A DNA stretch of 64,000 nt from Pictodentalium vernedei (taxonomy: Eukaryota; Mollusca; Scaphopoda; Dentaliida; Dentaliidae), in assembly GCA_031216915.1 (NCBI GenBank), contig CM062289.1, forward strand, positions 252,521,113 to 252,585,112, written 5' to 3'. Under the pieces are notes generated by a model, which saw only the letters and a list, made by a program, of their open reading frames with translations, was not told the DNA's origin and did not search any database. This document shows, piece by piece, positions 22,090 through 34,651 of this stretch. The position numbers were made by a program, and so were the translations under genes. Within the stretch, counting starts at the first letter, position 1. The number at the start of each line of letters is the position of its first letter.

Positions 22090-24663
22090 AGCTCACCTGA
22101 CTGAAAGTCAGGGGGAGCTTTTCTTATCACTCTTCGTCCGTCCGTCCGTCTATCGTCCGTCCGTTCATTGTCCGTTGTCTGTCATCCGCTGTCCTTCGTG
22201 AAGGTGGTGTTTGAGCCTCTTTTTCCTAAACCACTGGCCACATTTTAATTAAATTTCATGTAAGTAGTGGTTATATAAGGGCATTTTGATTTTTATCCAA
22301 ATTAGGTTTCGGCTCATATTGTGCAGAGGTGTGTGGAAAAAATGGCCAATTTTTTTGAAAATCTTCTTCTAATGAACCACCAGTAGCAGAGACTTGATAT
22401 GTGGTATACAGAGTCCTTTTGAGGTTTAGAATCAAGTTTGTTCAAGAGAAGTTTGTCTGGCATTATTTGCCTTCGTTATGGGAGGGGCAAAAATTTTGGC
22501 CACGCCTAAAATTTCTGTTTTCTGAACCATGAGGTCGATTTGAACCAGATTTGATATCAGATGATAATGGATCATAAGTAGTTGATTCATGCAAAAATAA
22601 ATTTTCTCATTGCCCCGTGGGAACCCCGGGAGCTAAAAATAGGAAAAACCTTAAAACTGCCATATCTCCAAAACTGCACTGCACAGAGAATTCTTATTTT
22701 GTATAAAGCTTACTTTTATCCAGTAGAATAGAATGGTTAAAAAAATCCCTATCGGTTTGATCACAAGGTACTTTGAAAAAGTGCTGAGTCAGCACTTTTT
22801 AACACTATAGGCAATGGGAAAAAGATTAAAAAATCTTCTTCTCCAGATCCAGCTGGCAGAATTTTTTCATATTTGGTATGCAACATTGTAGGGTGGATCT
22901 GATTCAAGTTTGTTCAAATCCGCCCCCTGGGTTCATATTTGGGCTCAGTATAGGAGCCCAGTTTCAAACTTCGTGCATTTCAGGCAAATTTCTTAAAAAA
23001 TCTTCTTCTCCAGATCCAGCATGCAGAATCTTTTGATATTTGGTATGCAACATTGTGGGGTGGATCTGATTTAATTTTGTTCAAATCGGCTCCCTAGATT
23101 CATATTTGGTCTCACTATAGAAGCTTGAATTCGAACTTAGTGCATTTCAGGCAAATTTCTTAAAAAATCTTCTTTTCCAGATCCAGCAGGCAGAATCTTT
23201 TGATATTTGGTATGCAACATTGTGGGGTGGATCTGATTCAAGTTTTTGTTCAAATCAGCTCCCTAGATTCATATTTGGGCTCACTATAGAAGCTCGAATT
23301 CGAACTTAGTGCATTTCATGCAAATTTCTTAAAAAATCTTCTTCTCCAGATCCAGCAGGCAGAATCTTTTGATATTTGGTATGCAACATTGTGGGGTGGA
23401 TCTGATTCAAGTTTGTTCAAATCGGCCCCCTGGGTTTATATTTGGGCTCAGTACAGGAGCCCAAATTTGAACTTAGTGCATTTCAGGCAAATTTCTTCAA
23501 AAATCTTCTTCTCCAGATCCAGCAGGCAGAATCTTTTCATATTTGGTACGCAACATTGTGGAGTGGATCTGATTCCAGTTTGTTCAAATCGGCCCCCTGG
23601 ATTCATATTTGGGCTCACTATAGAAGCCCGAATTCAAACTTAGTGCATTTCAGGCAAATTTCTTCAAAAATCCTCTTCTCCAGATCCAGCAGACAGAATC
23701 TTTTAATATTTGGTATACAACATTGTGGGGTGGATCTGATTCAAGTTTGTTCAAATCGGCCCCCTGGGTTTATATTTGGGCTCAGTATAGGAGCCAAAAT
23801 TTGAACTTAGTGCATTTCAGACAAATTTCTTTGAAAATCTTCTTCTCAAGATCCAGCAGGCAGAATCTTTTGATATTGGGTATGCAGCATGCTTGGGGGG
23901 GGGGGGGGGGGGGGGGGGGATTCAAGTTTCTTCAAGCCAAGTCCCTGTATTCATATTTGGGCTCACTGTGGTAGCCTGAATTATAACTTAGTTCAAAATG
24001 AGGAATTTTCTTTAAAAATCTTCTTCAGATCCAGCAGTCGGAATATTTTGATATTTGGTATGCAGCATCCTCAGGAGGGTGAGATTCTAGTTTGTTCAAG
24101 CCATGTCCCTAGGTCCATATTGGGACTCACTGTGGGAGCGCCGAATGATAACTTAGTTCAAAATGAGGGAATTTTCTTTAAAAATCTTCTTCAGATCCAG
24201 CAGTCGGAAAGTTCTGATATTTGGTATGCAGCATCCTTAGGGGGGGGAGATTCAAGTTTGTTCAGCCATATCCCTAGGTCCATGTCTGGACTCACTGAGG
24301 GAGCTTGAATTGTAACTTAGTTCAAAATTAGGAATTTTCTTTAAAATCTTCTTCTTCAGATCCAGCAGTCGGAATGTTTCGATATTTGGTTTGCAGAATC
24401 CTTTGAGGGGTGAGATTCGAGTTTGTTCAAGCCAAGTCCCTGGGTTCATATATGGGCTCCCTGTGGGAGCCCGAATTATAACTTATTTCAATATGAGGAA
24501 TATTCTTTAAAAATCTTCTTCAGATCCAGCAGTCGGAATGTTTTGATATTTGGTATAAGCTTTTCTTAGGAGGAGCAGATGCAACTTGTTGAAATCAATT
24601 CTCTGGGTTGATATTTAGGCTACCATGTCAGGTGAGCGCACTCAGGCCCCTTGGGGCCTCTTG
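22090..24663 (+). mobile_element. Element H3: Helentron/pearl-like tandem-repeat element
   Basis: 5' AGCTCACCTGA at 22090-22100 after a T-run. Leader collinear with H1, then ~160-170-bp tandem units from 22830. 3' TCAGGTGAGC (24628-24637), the inverse of the 5' motif, then the perfect hairpin GGCCCCTTGGGGCC (24645-24658) and TCTTG followed by T's. The first part of the array uses the H1-type unit; after 23895 it uses the H2-type unit ('agatccagcagtcggaatg'), so two unit classes coexist in one element. Confidence 0.78.
23895..23919. repeat. 25-base G-run at the unit-class switch in H3
   Basis: An uninterrupted G-run replacing the 'ccttagggggg' seen in the neighbouring units, so probably a slippage expansion. 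Confidence 0.9.
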
Positions 24664-25777
24664 TTTTCTGATGTGATGCTGACTGTATGATTTGCATCAT
24701 ACCCAGTCAATGGAATGTTGTCGGAAAAACAATTACTTGGGGGTTTTCTCCACAACAGCCAGTAGATCATACACCGACCCGGCTTGCATTGAAACTACAT
24801 CGGTTTTTCCTAAAGAAAAAAAACAGCTTCACTAGCAGAGTTAGAGTTATTTTACTCACCTTTCTTTCATGATACAAATTACAATATATCAAAACTCCAG
24901 GTCTCCTGCAGGGTATATACACTAGAAAAATACAGACCTGTCAATATAGTGTTTATGAAGGCTGGGGTGTACGAGAATGAGAATAACTGCTGAGACACAA
25001 TGGTCTTTAAAAGTGAAATTATCAAATATTTAACGTATAAAATAATTTTTTTCATAGTCTCTGCATACCTTATTTATGATTTTGGATGAACGTGCTCCAA
25101 GAGTACATCCTTAACTAGGAATAAATAAAAACGAAATTCCATGCGATGATTTTCTCCATTGTTTCTGATTACATTCCCCTTAAGCAAAATGTAATGAAAT
25201 AATTTTTTTTATTTTTCAGTTCCCAGACTTGGCGAGTCGTGGTTATTCAGAATGAATACAAACCTTAATGTTTGTGGGAAGAATGGTGGTTGACAGTTTT
25301 ATCTTGTGATGGGAATTTCGCATTGGAATCGATGCTGAATACTGAACAAAATGAATAACATTTGATTTGAAAAGTATTAAAGGGATTTTCTTTTGTCACT
25401 ATACGACAGAACTTATTGTTATTCCAGAATGAGACAATTTGAAAAAAGAGAGAAGTCATTGCACAACATGGAGTAACTGATGTCACTTTACAGATCAGTG
25501 ATGTTTATTTAAAGTAATATAAAGTTTCCAAAATTAAGGAGTTGGAGAGCGGCTTGCATCGTCAGTGGCTGTGCATTGAGCACTCGTTCCATTCAACACA
25601 CAGCAATAGCTGAAGTTTGATGTGTCATTGTGGGAGAGCTCGAGATGAGGGACCCTCTCATAGTATGGGGTCCACCTCAAAGGAAATTTTGAAATTTAGT
25701 ACCCCAAACTCCTACTTCTTCAAAAGATGTGGGAATTGTTGTTCCGCCGGGATGCACAAGTTACACATGGTTAAAAT
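24664..25777. other. No gene seen
   Basis: Ordinary A/T-rich sequence without recognisable repeats or long frames. It could be unique host intergenic or intronic DNA. Confidence 0.4.

Positions 25778-25814
<37 letters not shown>
25778..25814. repeat. 37-base poly-G run
   Basis: Uninterrupted G-run immediately before SINE1. The related SINE2 begins with only five G's, so the run is probably an expansion of the SINE's own 5' G's. Confidence 0.92.
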
Positions 25815-25815
<1 letters not shown>

Positions 25816-26125
25816 GGGGAGTGGCGTGGTGGTGGTGGCTCAGTAGGTAGAGGTGCAGACTGCAAGCCAAGAGGTCCTCGGTGCGAATCTCACCTGTGTT
25901 CCTGGGCAAGACACTTCATTCCCATTGCCCACGTGGGAGCACGGTGGAGTTGTGTACTAGGGCGTACTGCATGTTGCTGGTGCACCTGTCTTCAACCAAT
26001 GCTAACTCTGCTTGTGTGCAGTTGGTATGTTGGGAAGCTGACAGTTGCTCGCCGTTGCTAGGTGGTTCTCTCTGGGTACTCCGGCTTCTTCCTCCTGTAA
26101 AACTGTCATGGTCTTGAAAGTGTGA
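25815..26125 (+). mobile_element. SINE1, tRNA-headed
   Basis: The A box-like 'tggctcagtagg' and B box-like 'ggtgcgaatct' form a tRNA-derived head. The body has 'cctgggcaagacacttca' and 'tgacagttgctcgccgttgc', ending near 'aaaactgtcatgg'. It is collinear with SINE2. The B box has diverged, so internal Pol III promotion is doubtful. Confidence 0.8.
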
Positions 26126-26426
26126 GGGAACAGCAACGGCGTCCCCATTAAAAGATAGGGGAACTTCTCTAGCCCCAAAAGTGTGTGTCCTAGATCACGT
26201 AAAATACGCTACAAATGAATGCCAGAGTGTTTCTCGGCTATCGGAAAGTAAAGTCTTTTTTCAATTTTTGCACTTCAAGCAAAAAAAAGAACACGCTGCC
26301 TCCCTTTCCTCAGGGCAGGGATGTAGCCTCCTGCTGGCCCACACCTTCAATGGTCTGTTTACATTCTAGATAGACACCATTTTGTGTCTAAGCATTTCAT
26401 TCACATCATAACATCACTGTGATGTG
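26126..26426. other. No feature seen
   Basis: Mixed sequence between SINE1 and the terminal repeat of element N. Confidence 0.4.
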
Positions 26427-26638
26427 TACAGTAGAACCTGTCTTGAGAGACCGCCCTTTGGGCCACACAAAAGTGGTCTCTCAAGACAGGTGGTCTCTCA
26501 TAACAGGTTTCAGGTTTTTTCAAGTCAGTAAATAATAAACCACAAAATTCAGAAATGGAGAAGAATGGATTTTTGTAATTACTTTGTAGTTCTTTTTTAT
26601 GAAGTTTTTGTAACAAATTGAAATGGACTGTTATAAAA

Positions 26639-26705
26639 ATTATAAAAATAAATTAGTGTTGAAAATCTTCATTGAAGATTTTCAACACAAATTTATTTTT
26701 ATAAT
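26639..26705. repeat. 67-bp near-perfect palindrome
   Basis: Two 33-bp arms with one mismatch around a single central base, centred on 'cttcattgaag'. It could form a long hairpin. It lies inside element N and is unlikely to be a terminator in this context. Confidence 0.9.
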
Positions 26706-27174
26706 CCTATCTGTCACATTTCAGGTATGTATGAAATTGTTTATTCAGCAGTAATCCTAATCTTTTCACAGGGGTCTTATAAAAACATCTCAATCTTTAA
26801 TGAGTTATGTAACTGAATAGCAATTGAAACCCAATTAAGAGCTTGTAATACTTTTAATTATGTTAGTATAACCACAATGGATTATCCAATTCCAGAACAG
26901 GTAAAAAGTTTTTGTCATGGTTTCAGTCTTCAAAGGGGCGGTCTCTCAAACAGGTCCATTATGGCATAAAAATACAAGTTGGTACCAGGTCACATGTCGT
27001 TATGATGTGAGTTCACACCTTGGATTCTGAGGTGTCAACATCTAGAAACAATGGAGCTACCTTTAGTTATCCAAGAGACACTGATCAAAGTGAAGGCTGC
27101 ACTTGCTACCACCTGGAGTATCCAGGTGCGCAAGGGAGCAAGTAATTTGACAGTGGATTTTGACACTAAGACAG

Positions 27175-27300
27175 AACCGACGGGATCAGGTGACTTCGGA
27201 CTTCGGTAACTTCGGACCAGAGTGACTTTGGCCCATTTTTGTGACTTCGGACCAAAAATCGTCGGATGACTTCGGACCTCCCAAAGTTATTTCGGACCAA
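27175..27300. repeat. 'gtgacttcggacc' short repeats, forward orientation
   Basis: Several copies of 'gtgacttcggacc' or close variants. The same motif appears inverted ('ggtccgaagtcac') at 35575-35745, so the two clusters form an inverted pair across the nested insertions. Confidence 0.8.
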
Positions 27301-27331
27301 ATGCTTCCTTTTGATAAAAGCTCATTATTTT

Positions 27332-27393
27332 GTTATGTTTGTTCTAAATTTCTATGTCTCGTTTTTTCATAATAATAATACTCAACTGTAATG
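27332..27393. repeat. 62-bp direct repeat, left copy
   Basis: Repeated at 34982-35043 with two mismatches. The pair brackets the LINE tail, so it looks like an unusually long target duplication. Confidence 0.7.
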
Positions 27394-27573
27394 TGATAAA
27401 AGCTCATTATTTTGTTATCTGAATTTGAATACTGTGTAAACCGCATTTTCGCGTATTTTAACACAGGAGGAGGTGTTGATGTTTATATGTGCATGGCGGA
27501 GTTGCCGCAAACAGCATCGATGGCAGCCTGACTGCTGGCATTCCAATCCACAATAGTACGTGGGAAAAAGGAA
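27394..27573 (-). pseudogene. LINE tail (CR1/L2-like), 3' part
   Basis: The minus strand reads 'SFFPRTIVDWN', the typical C-terminal motif of CR1/L2-type RT proteins. It continues the protein interrupted at 34652: the upstream part ends 'RTAEFKK', and the two join in frame apart from one ambiguous base once DIRS B is removed. Confidence 0.8.
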
Positions 27574-28909
27574 ATTTTTATACTGTACCAATGACCCAGA
27601 CATAGCTGGTGCTAACTCTTAAAATATAGGGCCAAACACAAATTTTGCCCCCCAATCCCCAAAATTTGCATCTAAAACTAAAGAAAACATGTCCTGAAAG
27701 GCCCTCCACACCTCGCCCCCACTGCGCATGCGCAGTGTCAAGGACGTTCCGAAATTGGCGCCATTTATCATTCTAAGTTTGGCCCTTCATCAGTTAACAT
27801 CTGACTGATCTTTGTGCTTTTAAATCTCAGTTTAAATGATGCCAGACACATAAATATTAGTGAAATGGTGATTCTAAGGAGGATAGAGAAGGAGGAGAGG
27901 AAAAGAATGTGTGACAGAATATTATCAGGGCTGTAACTTAAAAATTTTTTTAATGAAATTATGTTAAGTTACCTATTTTCAAGGCAGCAGCCATTTTGTT
28001 GTCATTCTGATTATTTAGTTACACTGTTTTTTCAAGTGTTTTCCTCTCTCCCTGTCCTTTAAGTTCCCCCTTGCTATTCTCCCATGCTTTTGGCATAGTT
28101 TCTGTAATTATTATTACTAAAATTTCTTGGGAGTTTTAGCTGAATAACAGAATGAATTCTGTTCTTTCCCCATGTTTACGTCTTCACCTACGGGTGGTTA
28201 GGCGTTGTGTTCTGCATCTACCATCTGATGTTCTGCAGTTTCTTCCCTGGAAGTCTCTGTTTTGCATCAGATAGTGTATTTTTGGTAACTGATTTCGGGC
28301 CTGGGTGCCTGGAGTCTTATTTTAGTGTTTTTACACTCATTGTTTACATTTACAACAGCCCTCTGTGTGAGGGGGGGATTTCTAAAAAATAATATCTTTA
28401 TGTTATTTTAATCATAACTAGATACATTATTATTGTTCGTAAGTGTTGAATAAATTGTTTAAAATATTTTTAAAATTTTTGTCCACACTTAGGCTTGGGA
28501 TCCATTGGGGCTCAACGTTACTTTTCAGAAACTTGGGCTGTTCTGAAAAAATATTTTTTCAAAATATTTTGATTTCAATTATTTTTTCTATATTAATGGA
28601 TCATATTATTATTATGTATTTTGATTGCCAGGGGTTAGTGCGAGTACCAGGACTTGTTTTCTTTTCACATTGAAAGGATATTGATCAATTGTTTTAAGAG
28701 GAAGTCTTCCTCTGACCTTATTATCATTCTATATGTGGTCAGTGTACTCGCATTAACTCCTGTTCTGTATCGTATGATTTCGATGACAATATGGGAAGCG
28801 TATGTCACGGTATGTTGTTGGGGATTTGGACACTCCGGTCCTTTCCCCGCAGGGTCACTCTACTTTATCAATTTCTATTTCAGACGATCAAGATTAGGGT
28901 GATGTATCT

Positions 28910-31270
28910 GTGATGTCTTCCAACAGTGTGCCTCCGTCGTCACAATTAATGAAGGGCTAGCGGAAAAGTGCTCATGTAATACGCCAATTGCCTAAGAGGA
29001 CCCTAGTAGGTTCGACGGCCTTTGACGTCCGCTAGCTCGCCCGGTGTAGCGTCCATTCACCGAATGGTTCGGCAGCCGGGTTCGTCCGTTGCGGTCTAGA
29101 AGGAATTTTGGGGTGATGCGAGCACTATAAAATTAACTTAATGCACACCCAGTGACGGCGGATCGGAGGGAGAATGGAGGAAGCCTTTTAGTCCGGTTCA
29201 TAGCTCGTTCCGGTCCATCCGGACGGCAAGCGAGAGAGGCCCCTCTCTCGTTCAACAACATCTGGCCCCAGATGTTGTGGTACAAAATGTGTCGCTAGCG
29301 GAGCATACGTCCGTCGCTCGGGACGCTCCGTTGTATAGGCAGTCCGCTGAGACTGCTAAGGCTTCCTCTTCTCGTCAGCGCACACGACCGCACCTTGGCT
29401 GCGTGACCGCCGATATATTACCAGCTTCGCCGATCAAGGATTCTTCGGCGACCAGGTCACACCATCCGGCAGCCAGGGATTCGAGACCGATGGACTCCGG
29501 ACGTTCGCATAGGAAAAGTATGCGGGAACCATCTGATGCGGAGCTGCCCTCGGCGAAGCAGCGATAGACTGCGCCTCCGCAGGTCTCGACGCCGGACATT
29601 CTTGTGCACATAGCACAGCTTATCGCAGCATCCCAGCAGCCGACAGAAACGGTGTCGGATCGAGAATTATCCGACAGCGCTGGGTCGGTAGCCGGGGACT
29701 CGAGGCCTGCAGACTCCGGACGTTCGCATAGGAAGTGTGCGGGAGTCAACGTACACGGAGCTTCCGGCGGCAATGCATCGTAAGTCCGCTACTGCACAGG
29801 CCTCGGGAACGGACGTGCTTTCTTTAATAGCACAGTTTATCGCAGCATCCCAGCATCAACTGAATCTGTCGCATATATTTTATCCGACGATGCTGGGTCG
29901 GGACGCTCCGCGGAAGCGGGTACGGACGTCCGAAAGTTTCATCCGGTCCGACGGGATACCGAAAGGGATTCGGAGGATTTCAAGCTTTCCCTTTCGGAAC
30001 AACATATGCTGCGATGCCGGATAAGAAACTGATAGCGTCGGTGGACTTAGAAATTTTTGGTTCGGTTCAGGGACATCGTCCCTCAGTTCCGACATAGTCC
30101 AATAATGTCACACAAACTTTCGAATTATTGAACGACGCTATATATATTATTATTTTATGCTTGCTATCCAAGCATTTCTGGTTTCTTGTTCGAAGAGTTA
30201 TGGAGATGTTTTTCAAAAGTGTGCCTCTGTCGTCATAGTTAATGAAGAGTTAGCGGCAATAAGTGCTCATGGAATATGTCTATCGCTTACGGAGTGACAT
30301 TCGCTAGCTCACCCGGTGTAGCGTACATTCATCGAATGGTTCGGCTGCCGGGTTCTTCCGTTGCGGTCTAGGAAGGAGATTTGGGTGATGCGAGCACTTT
30401 AATTACTTTAGTACTCACCCAGTGACGGCAGATTGAGGACAGATCGGAGGAAGCCTGTTAGTCCGGTTCCTGGCTTGTCCAGGTCCGTCTGGGCTGTGAG
30501 CGAGAGAGGTTCCTCTCTCGCCCAACAACATAGGAGACCGCATGTTGTGGTTCAGATATTTTACATTCGGAGCATATGTCCGTTGCTCGGGACGCTCCGT
30601 TATATTGACAGTCCGAGAGACTGTCTTTAATGCTTCCTCATCCTCACAGCAGGGCACACGACCGCACATTGGCTACGTGACCTCGAGTATCCGATCAGTT
30701 TCGGCATTCAGTGATTCCACGGCGAATAGGTCGCGCCATCCAGTAGCCAAGGGACACGAGGCCTATACACTCCGTTCGCTCGCATATTGGAAGTATGCAC
30801 GGGGTAACGATCACGGAGCTTCCAGCGGCAATGCATCGTAAGACCGCTTCTCCTCAGGCCTCAGTGACGGACGTGCTATCCGAGTTAGCACAGTTGTTTC
30901 GCAGCATCCCAGTAATTGACAGTTTCTCGGTCGAATCAGGAATTATCCGACGGCGCTGGGTCGGTGTGGTCCGCGGTTGCATCAGCTACGGACGACCGAA
31001 CGCTTTATAGGGTCCGACAGGATGGTGAAAGGGATTCGAAAGATTTCGAGTTTTCCCTTTAGTAGTATCGGAAGATGCCTTTCATTTCTTCTGGCATTTC
31101 TTCCAGTGATTATTATTTCGGACTTCATTGCTGCGATCTTGGATAAGAGACTTATAGCGTCATTGGACTCGGATTTTTCGATCGGTACAGGGACATTGTC
31201 CCTGACTTACCGACGCAGTCCAATATTGTCATTACAACATGTGTTTTATTTTTCGACGCTATATATATAT
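28910..31270 (+). pseudogene. Duplicated gag-like region of DIRS copy B
   Basis: Same tandem duplication as in A (equivalent points about 29047 and 30316), but the first segment retains ~230 bp lost in A (29485-29700). It begins with the same early frameshift after the MSSNSVPPSSQ start. Small frames of 60-130 codons on both strands are leftovers. Confidence 0.55.
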
Positions 31271-31799
31271 ATATATACAAGCCTGCTACTAAGCATGATA
31301 GTTTAGTTTCTTGTCCGCGTTGCTCATTTCTGCCATTTTATCATTTTTACAAATAGTTTATTTTGGCAGAGCAGGGCATACCGAGAGTTCATATGCGTCT
31401 AGACGGTGTGATTAAAGACTGCATATATTCTTTTTCGCCGTTTATGTCTTTTCCAATTTCAATGTTGGGAACGACATTATGTATAGTAGACTTAACTTAG
31501 ACGCTTTATTATACGTAATCCGCCTTACTGAGGCGTTATCATTACGTCTTCAAGAAAAGATTTACGGGATATTATTCTCAATGTAATTTCTTTTGAGGGC
31601 AGTAGTTTGTTCACGTATAACTCCGCCCTTCAGTGGCTGATTGGAGTTGGTTAGACGTGACGCAGCCCTAGCTACATCCACACGCGTGGATAGTAAGGTT
31701 AAGAACTCTCTCAGAGTCGCTTCGTTCTCGGAGGAGCTTCTCTTCGACGGCAACTTTCCGGCAATCCATGAATTGCTCGATTTATACGTTCTCTTGTCT

Positions 31800-32220
31800 A
31801 TCTAGTGTTACAAGAGATTCAGACTGGGGCAAACATTCGGTGGTTGACTCAGAGAGTGCCGCCGCAGTTGCCGGACCCGAGTGTGGCTGTTATGACGGTT
31901 GCCAGTCAAACAGATTGGGATATATACTGATCCCTACGGATTCGAAGTGCCAGGGTCTTTGGGTTCCGCAGTCTTTTAGCTATCAGTTTAACTTCCGCGG
32001 AATAATGTTTTTTAGGCTTGCTTTATGTCATTGCATGAACATTATTCAGAAACGCATGCCCAAATTCCTGTCCTTTAATTCGACAGTAGTGGCGTATCTC
32101 CGGAACCAGGGAGGCACTCTTTCGTTTCCGTTATTCAATTTAATGGAAAGAATCCGTCTGTTGGTTATAGTACACCAAGTTCAGTTTTGGTCCGTCATAT
32201 TCCGGGTCGTCTGATTGTTT
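31800..32220 (+). pseudogene. RNase H-like remnant of DIRS copy B
   Basis: Same residues as copy A, including 'VMTVAS' in place of 'IMTDAS', followed by 'NSTVVAYLRNQGGT'. Out of frame in places. Confidence 0.7.
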
Positions 32221-32579
32221 TATCGGACTCCCGTTCTCTTACGGGTCGCTTGTTGCTGTCAGAATGGACTCTCAACAAACAAGTATTCAATCAGATTTGC
32301 TATCTATGGGAGCGCCCAATGATGATTTATTTATGACACAGCTTGCTAATCAATTGCAGACGTATGTGTTGGCTTGTCCAGATCTCTGAGCTAATAGTGT
32401 TAACGCTCTATTGATCTATAGGACGGAATGATAGGATACGCGTATCCTCCGGCGCTGTTGTTTTAGCAGGTATTGCTAAGATAAACAACCACAATACATT
32501 TCTGTTGATAGCATCTCTATCTTCACAGAGATCATGAGTAATTTACTCTCTTGTCTACTGTGGGTCTTAACGTGAAATC

Positions 32580-33640
32580 TTCCTCTATGTGAGGATCTTT
32601 TTTCACTGGGTAAATCGTGTCATCTTTATCACAACCAGCAAGGTCGCAACCTTCATGTATTCCGTTGTGTGGTCCGTATTACATTGTAAGCACTGTACTG
32701 GACGAGCTTTGGACGCGATTTCTTACTATAGGAGATCCTCTTCTTCGCTATTCTATGCGACTAAAGTGGAGGCTCTTCCGTCGTGGTGTAGGGATCATTA
32801 TGTTCATATTGTTGATCCCTCCATACTACTCATTGCTATTTTTTAGTATACTTGTTTCACAAGATCTACTGCAGCCTGTTATTATTTAGGTTATAGGTTT
32901 ATGTTACCTCATACCTATGCACTCTACGATAGTTTACAATTGAGTCTTTTGTCTCTTTATCTAAGTCAGTTAGTAACTTTTTGATAAATAGACTTAGAAT
33001 CTTTAGATTAAATTCCTATACGGATTTTAACTTCGGTTCTTATTTAGCTAAGTAATCATTTGAGCCTCTGGAAACAGTAGTTTTCAAATTCTGACCTTTT
33101 AGACAGTAATTCTGTTGGTTTCTCTTTTACTGTAGAGTCAGTGAGTTTCATGCACTATCGATGGATGATTTTCACTTTCATAGTTTCGGAATCAATACTT
33201 CCGTTACTATTTAGGTTGGATTGTTGCATAAGAGTTAGGCTCCTATTATCCGGAACCTATTATTTTAAGGTCCTTCCGTCTTCGTATGGGCATAGGCCTT
33301 TACTCTTTCCGGGTACAGTTTATGTATTTATAAACAGATATCTGTTTATTACAAGGGCGTAAGCTTCTTCTGTCTTTGATGTCTAGTAGAAGGACGTTAC
33401 GCTCCATTTTATTGTTAATGGATTCTATTAACTATCGGTACTGCTTATGGTATATCATTGACTTAGCAGTTGTTCTTAAGATTTCGGCTCATGAAGTAAG
33501 AGTTCTTCTACTTCTTGGGCTTACATTAATAGTGTCGCTATTATAGATTTTTGAAGGCCGCTCATTGCGCTCAGCCATCCACATTCATGAATTTTATCTT
33601 AGAAATATCGAGTCAATTTCTTGAGGCCTCTTTTGTTAGG
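32580..33640 (+). pseudogene. Tyrosine recombinase remnant of DIRS copy B
   Basis: Uninterrupted by H1, this shows the whole remnant: 'WCRDHYVHIVDPSI', the Arg block 'RVSEFHALSMDD', the HEVR block ('cggctcatgaagtaaga') and the Tyr block ('gaattttatcttagaaa'). It is broken by multiple stops, most shared with A and D. Confidence 0.75.
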
Positions 33641-34261
33641 TCTATTATCTACTGCTCAGAATGTCATTCACTTAACAGTTGCTACTATAGCTAGGTAGGC
33701 TGTCTGTTTCGGCAGTGTCTCCGTTCGGCTGCCCTCTTCGCTCTGGGCTATTTGACCCAGGGCAAGAAAAAGGGGGGGGGGGGGGGAGGGTGTTCCCTTG
33801 GGTCACCTGTTTTACTATGAAAACAAGGGGATACCTCCTCCGGAGTTAGTAATTCTGAGCTGTTATTGGGATGGTTGTTTAGTGAGAAGTTTAAGTTTAT
33901 AAAATTCATTCAAGTCTTAGTTTTTAAAGTATAGCTTTTGAATATTGCATATGTCAACGGACATGATTATGCAATTCTCAGACACTTTTAGGAGTATAAG
34001 AGTCTCTATTCTCTAGACTTACTTTATTATTGGCTTACTTTAAAAATTATTAGTATAAGGATTATATTGGATATTAATAGAGTACATGGATGTATGAAGC
34101 TCAATTTTGGAAGGTGTTGTATCTTTCTAATTTATCATAAATAAGAAAGATACATGTAAGGCCTATTACTTCTTTTCCCTACAGGGGATGACTCTATTTT
34201 ATTTTATTGAGCGTATTCCATTTTGCTCTATGTCCTTGGCCCTCCAGCCTTTTTACTATTC

Positions 34262-34349
34262 AGCTATGTCTGGGTCATTGGTACAGTATAAAAATGTTAA
34301 AAAATTTATAGTAATTTATATATTTTTTATACTTACCAATGACCCAGAC
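34262..34349 (+). repeat. ICR of DIRS copy B
   Basis: The same joined complements of the left and right ends as in copy A. Confidence 0.92.
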
Positions 34350-34651
34350 GGGGATGGCCCTCCCAGGAGTTGGGAACTCTTGCCTCCCCGCTGAGTACAT
34401 AGCACTTACCAGGCACTGGTTATTAGAATGATAAATGGCGCCAATTTCGGAACGTCCTTGACACTGCGCATGCGCAGTGGGGGCGAGGTGTGGAGGGCCT
34501 TTCAGGACATGTTTTCTTTAGTTTTAGATGCAAATTTTGGGGATTGGGGGGCAAAATTTGTGTTTGGCCCTATATTTTAAGAGTTAGCACCAGCTATGTC
34601 TGGGTCATTGGTAAGTATAAAAAATATATAAATTACTATAAATTTTTTAAC

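Larger units (their letters stand above)
27574..34651 (+). mobile_element. DIRS-like retrotransposon copy B
   Basis: A complete 7,078-bp copy: left inverted repeat 27574-27775, candidate leader intron 28439-28631, duplicated gag-like segment about 28910-31270, RNase H-like remnant 31800-32220, recombinase remnant 32580-33640, G-run hairpin about 33750-33815, ICR 34262-34349 and right inverted repeat 34424-34651. Both end repeats share a private 'ccatttatcatt' variant, indicating a recent insertion. Coding is broken as in A and D, and the RT core is missing. Confidence 0.92.

Noticed and set aside
24664-25777. Possible host exon
   Set aside because: No ORF with a recognisable domain and no convincing splice-bounded coding segment by eye.
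25617-26061. ORFs with poly-Gly or poly-Pro
   Set aside because: Artefact of the 37-base G-run plus SINE sequence.
29375-29773. 132-codon minus-strand ORF in DIRS B (and 112 codons in D)
   Set aside because: Antisense of the gag-like region. It follows the G/C-rich composition and has no counterpart start or motif in C.
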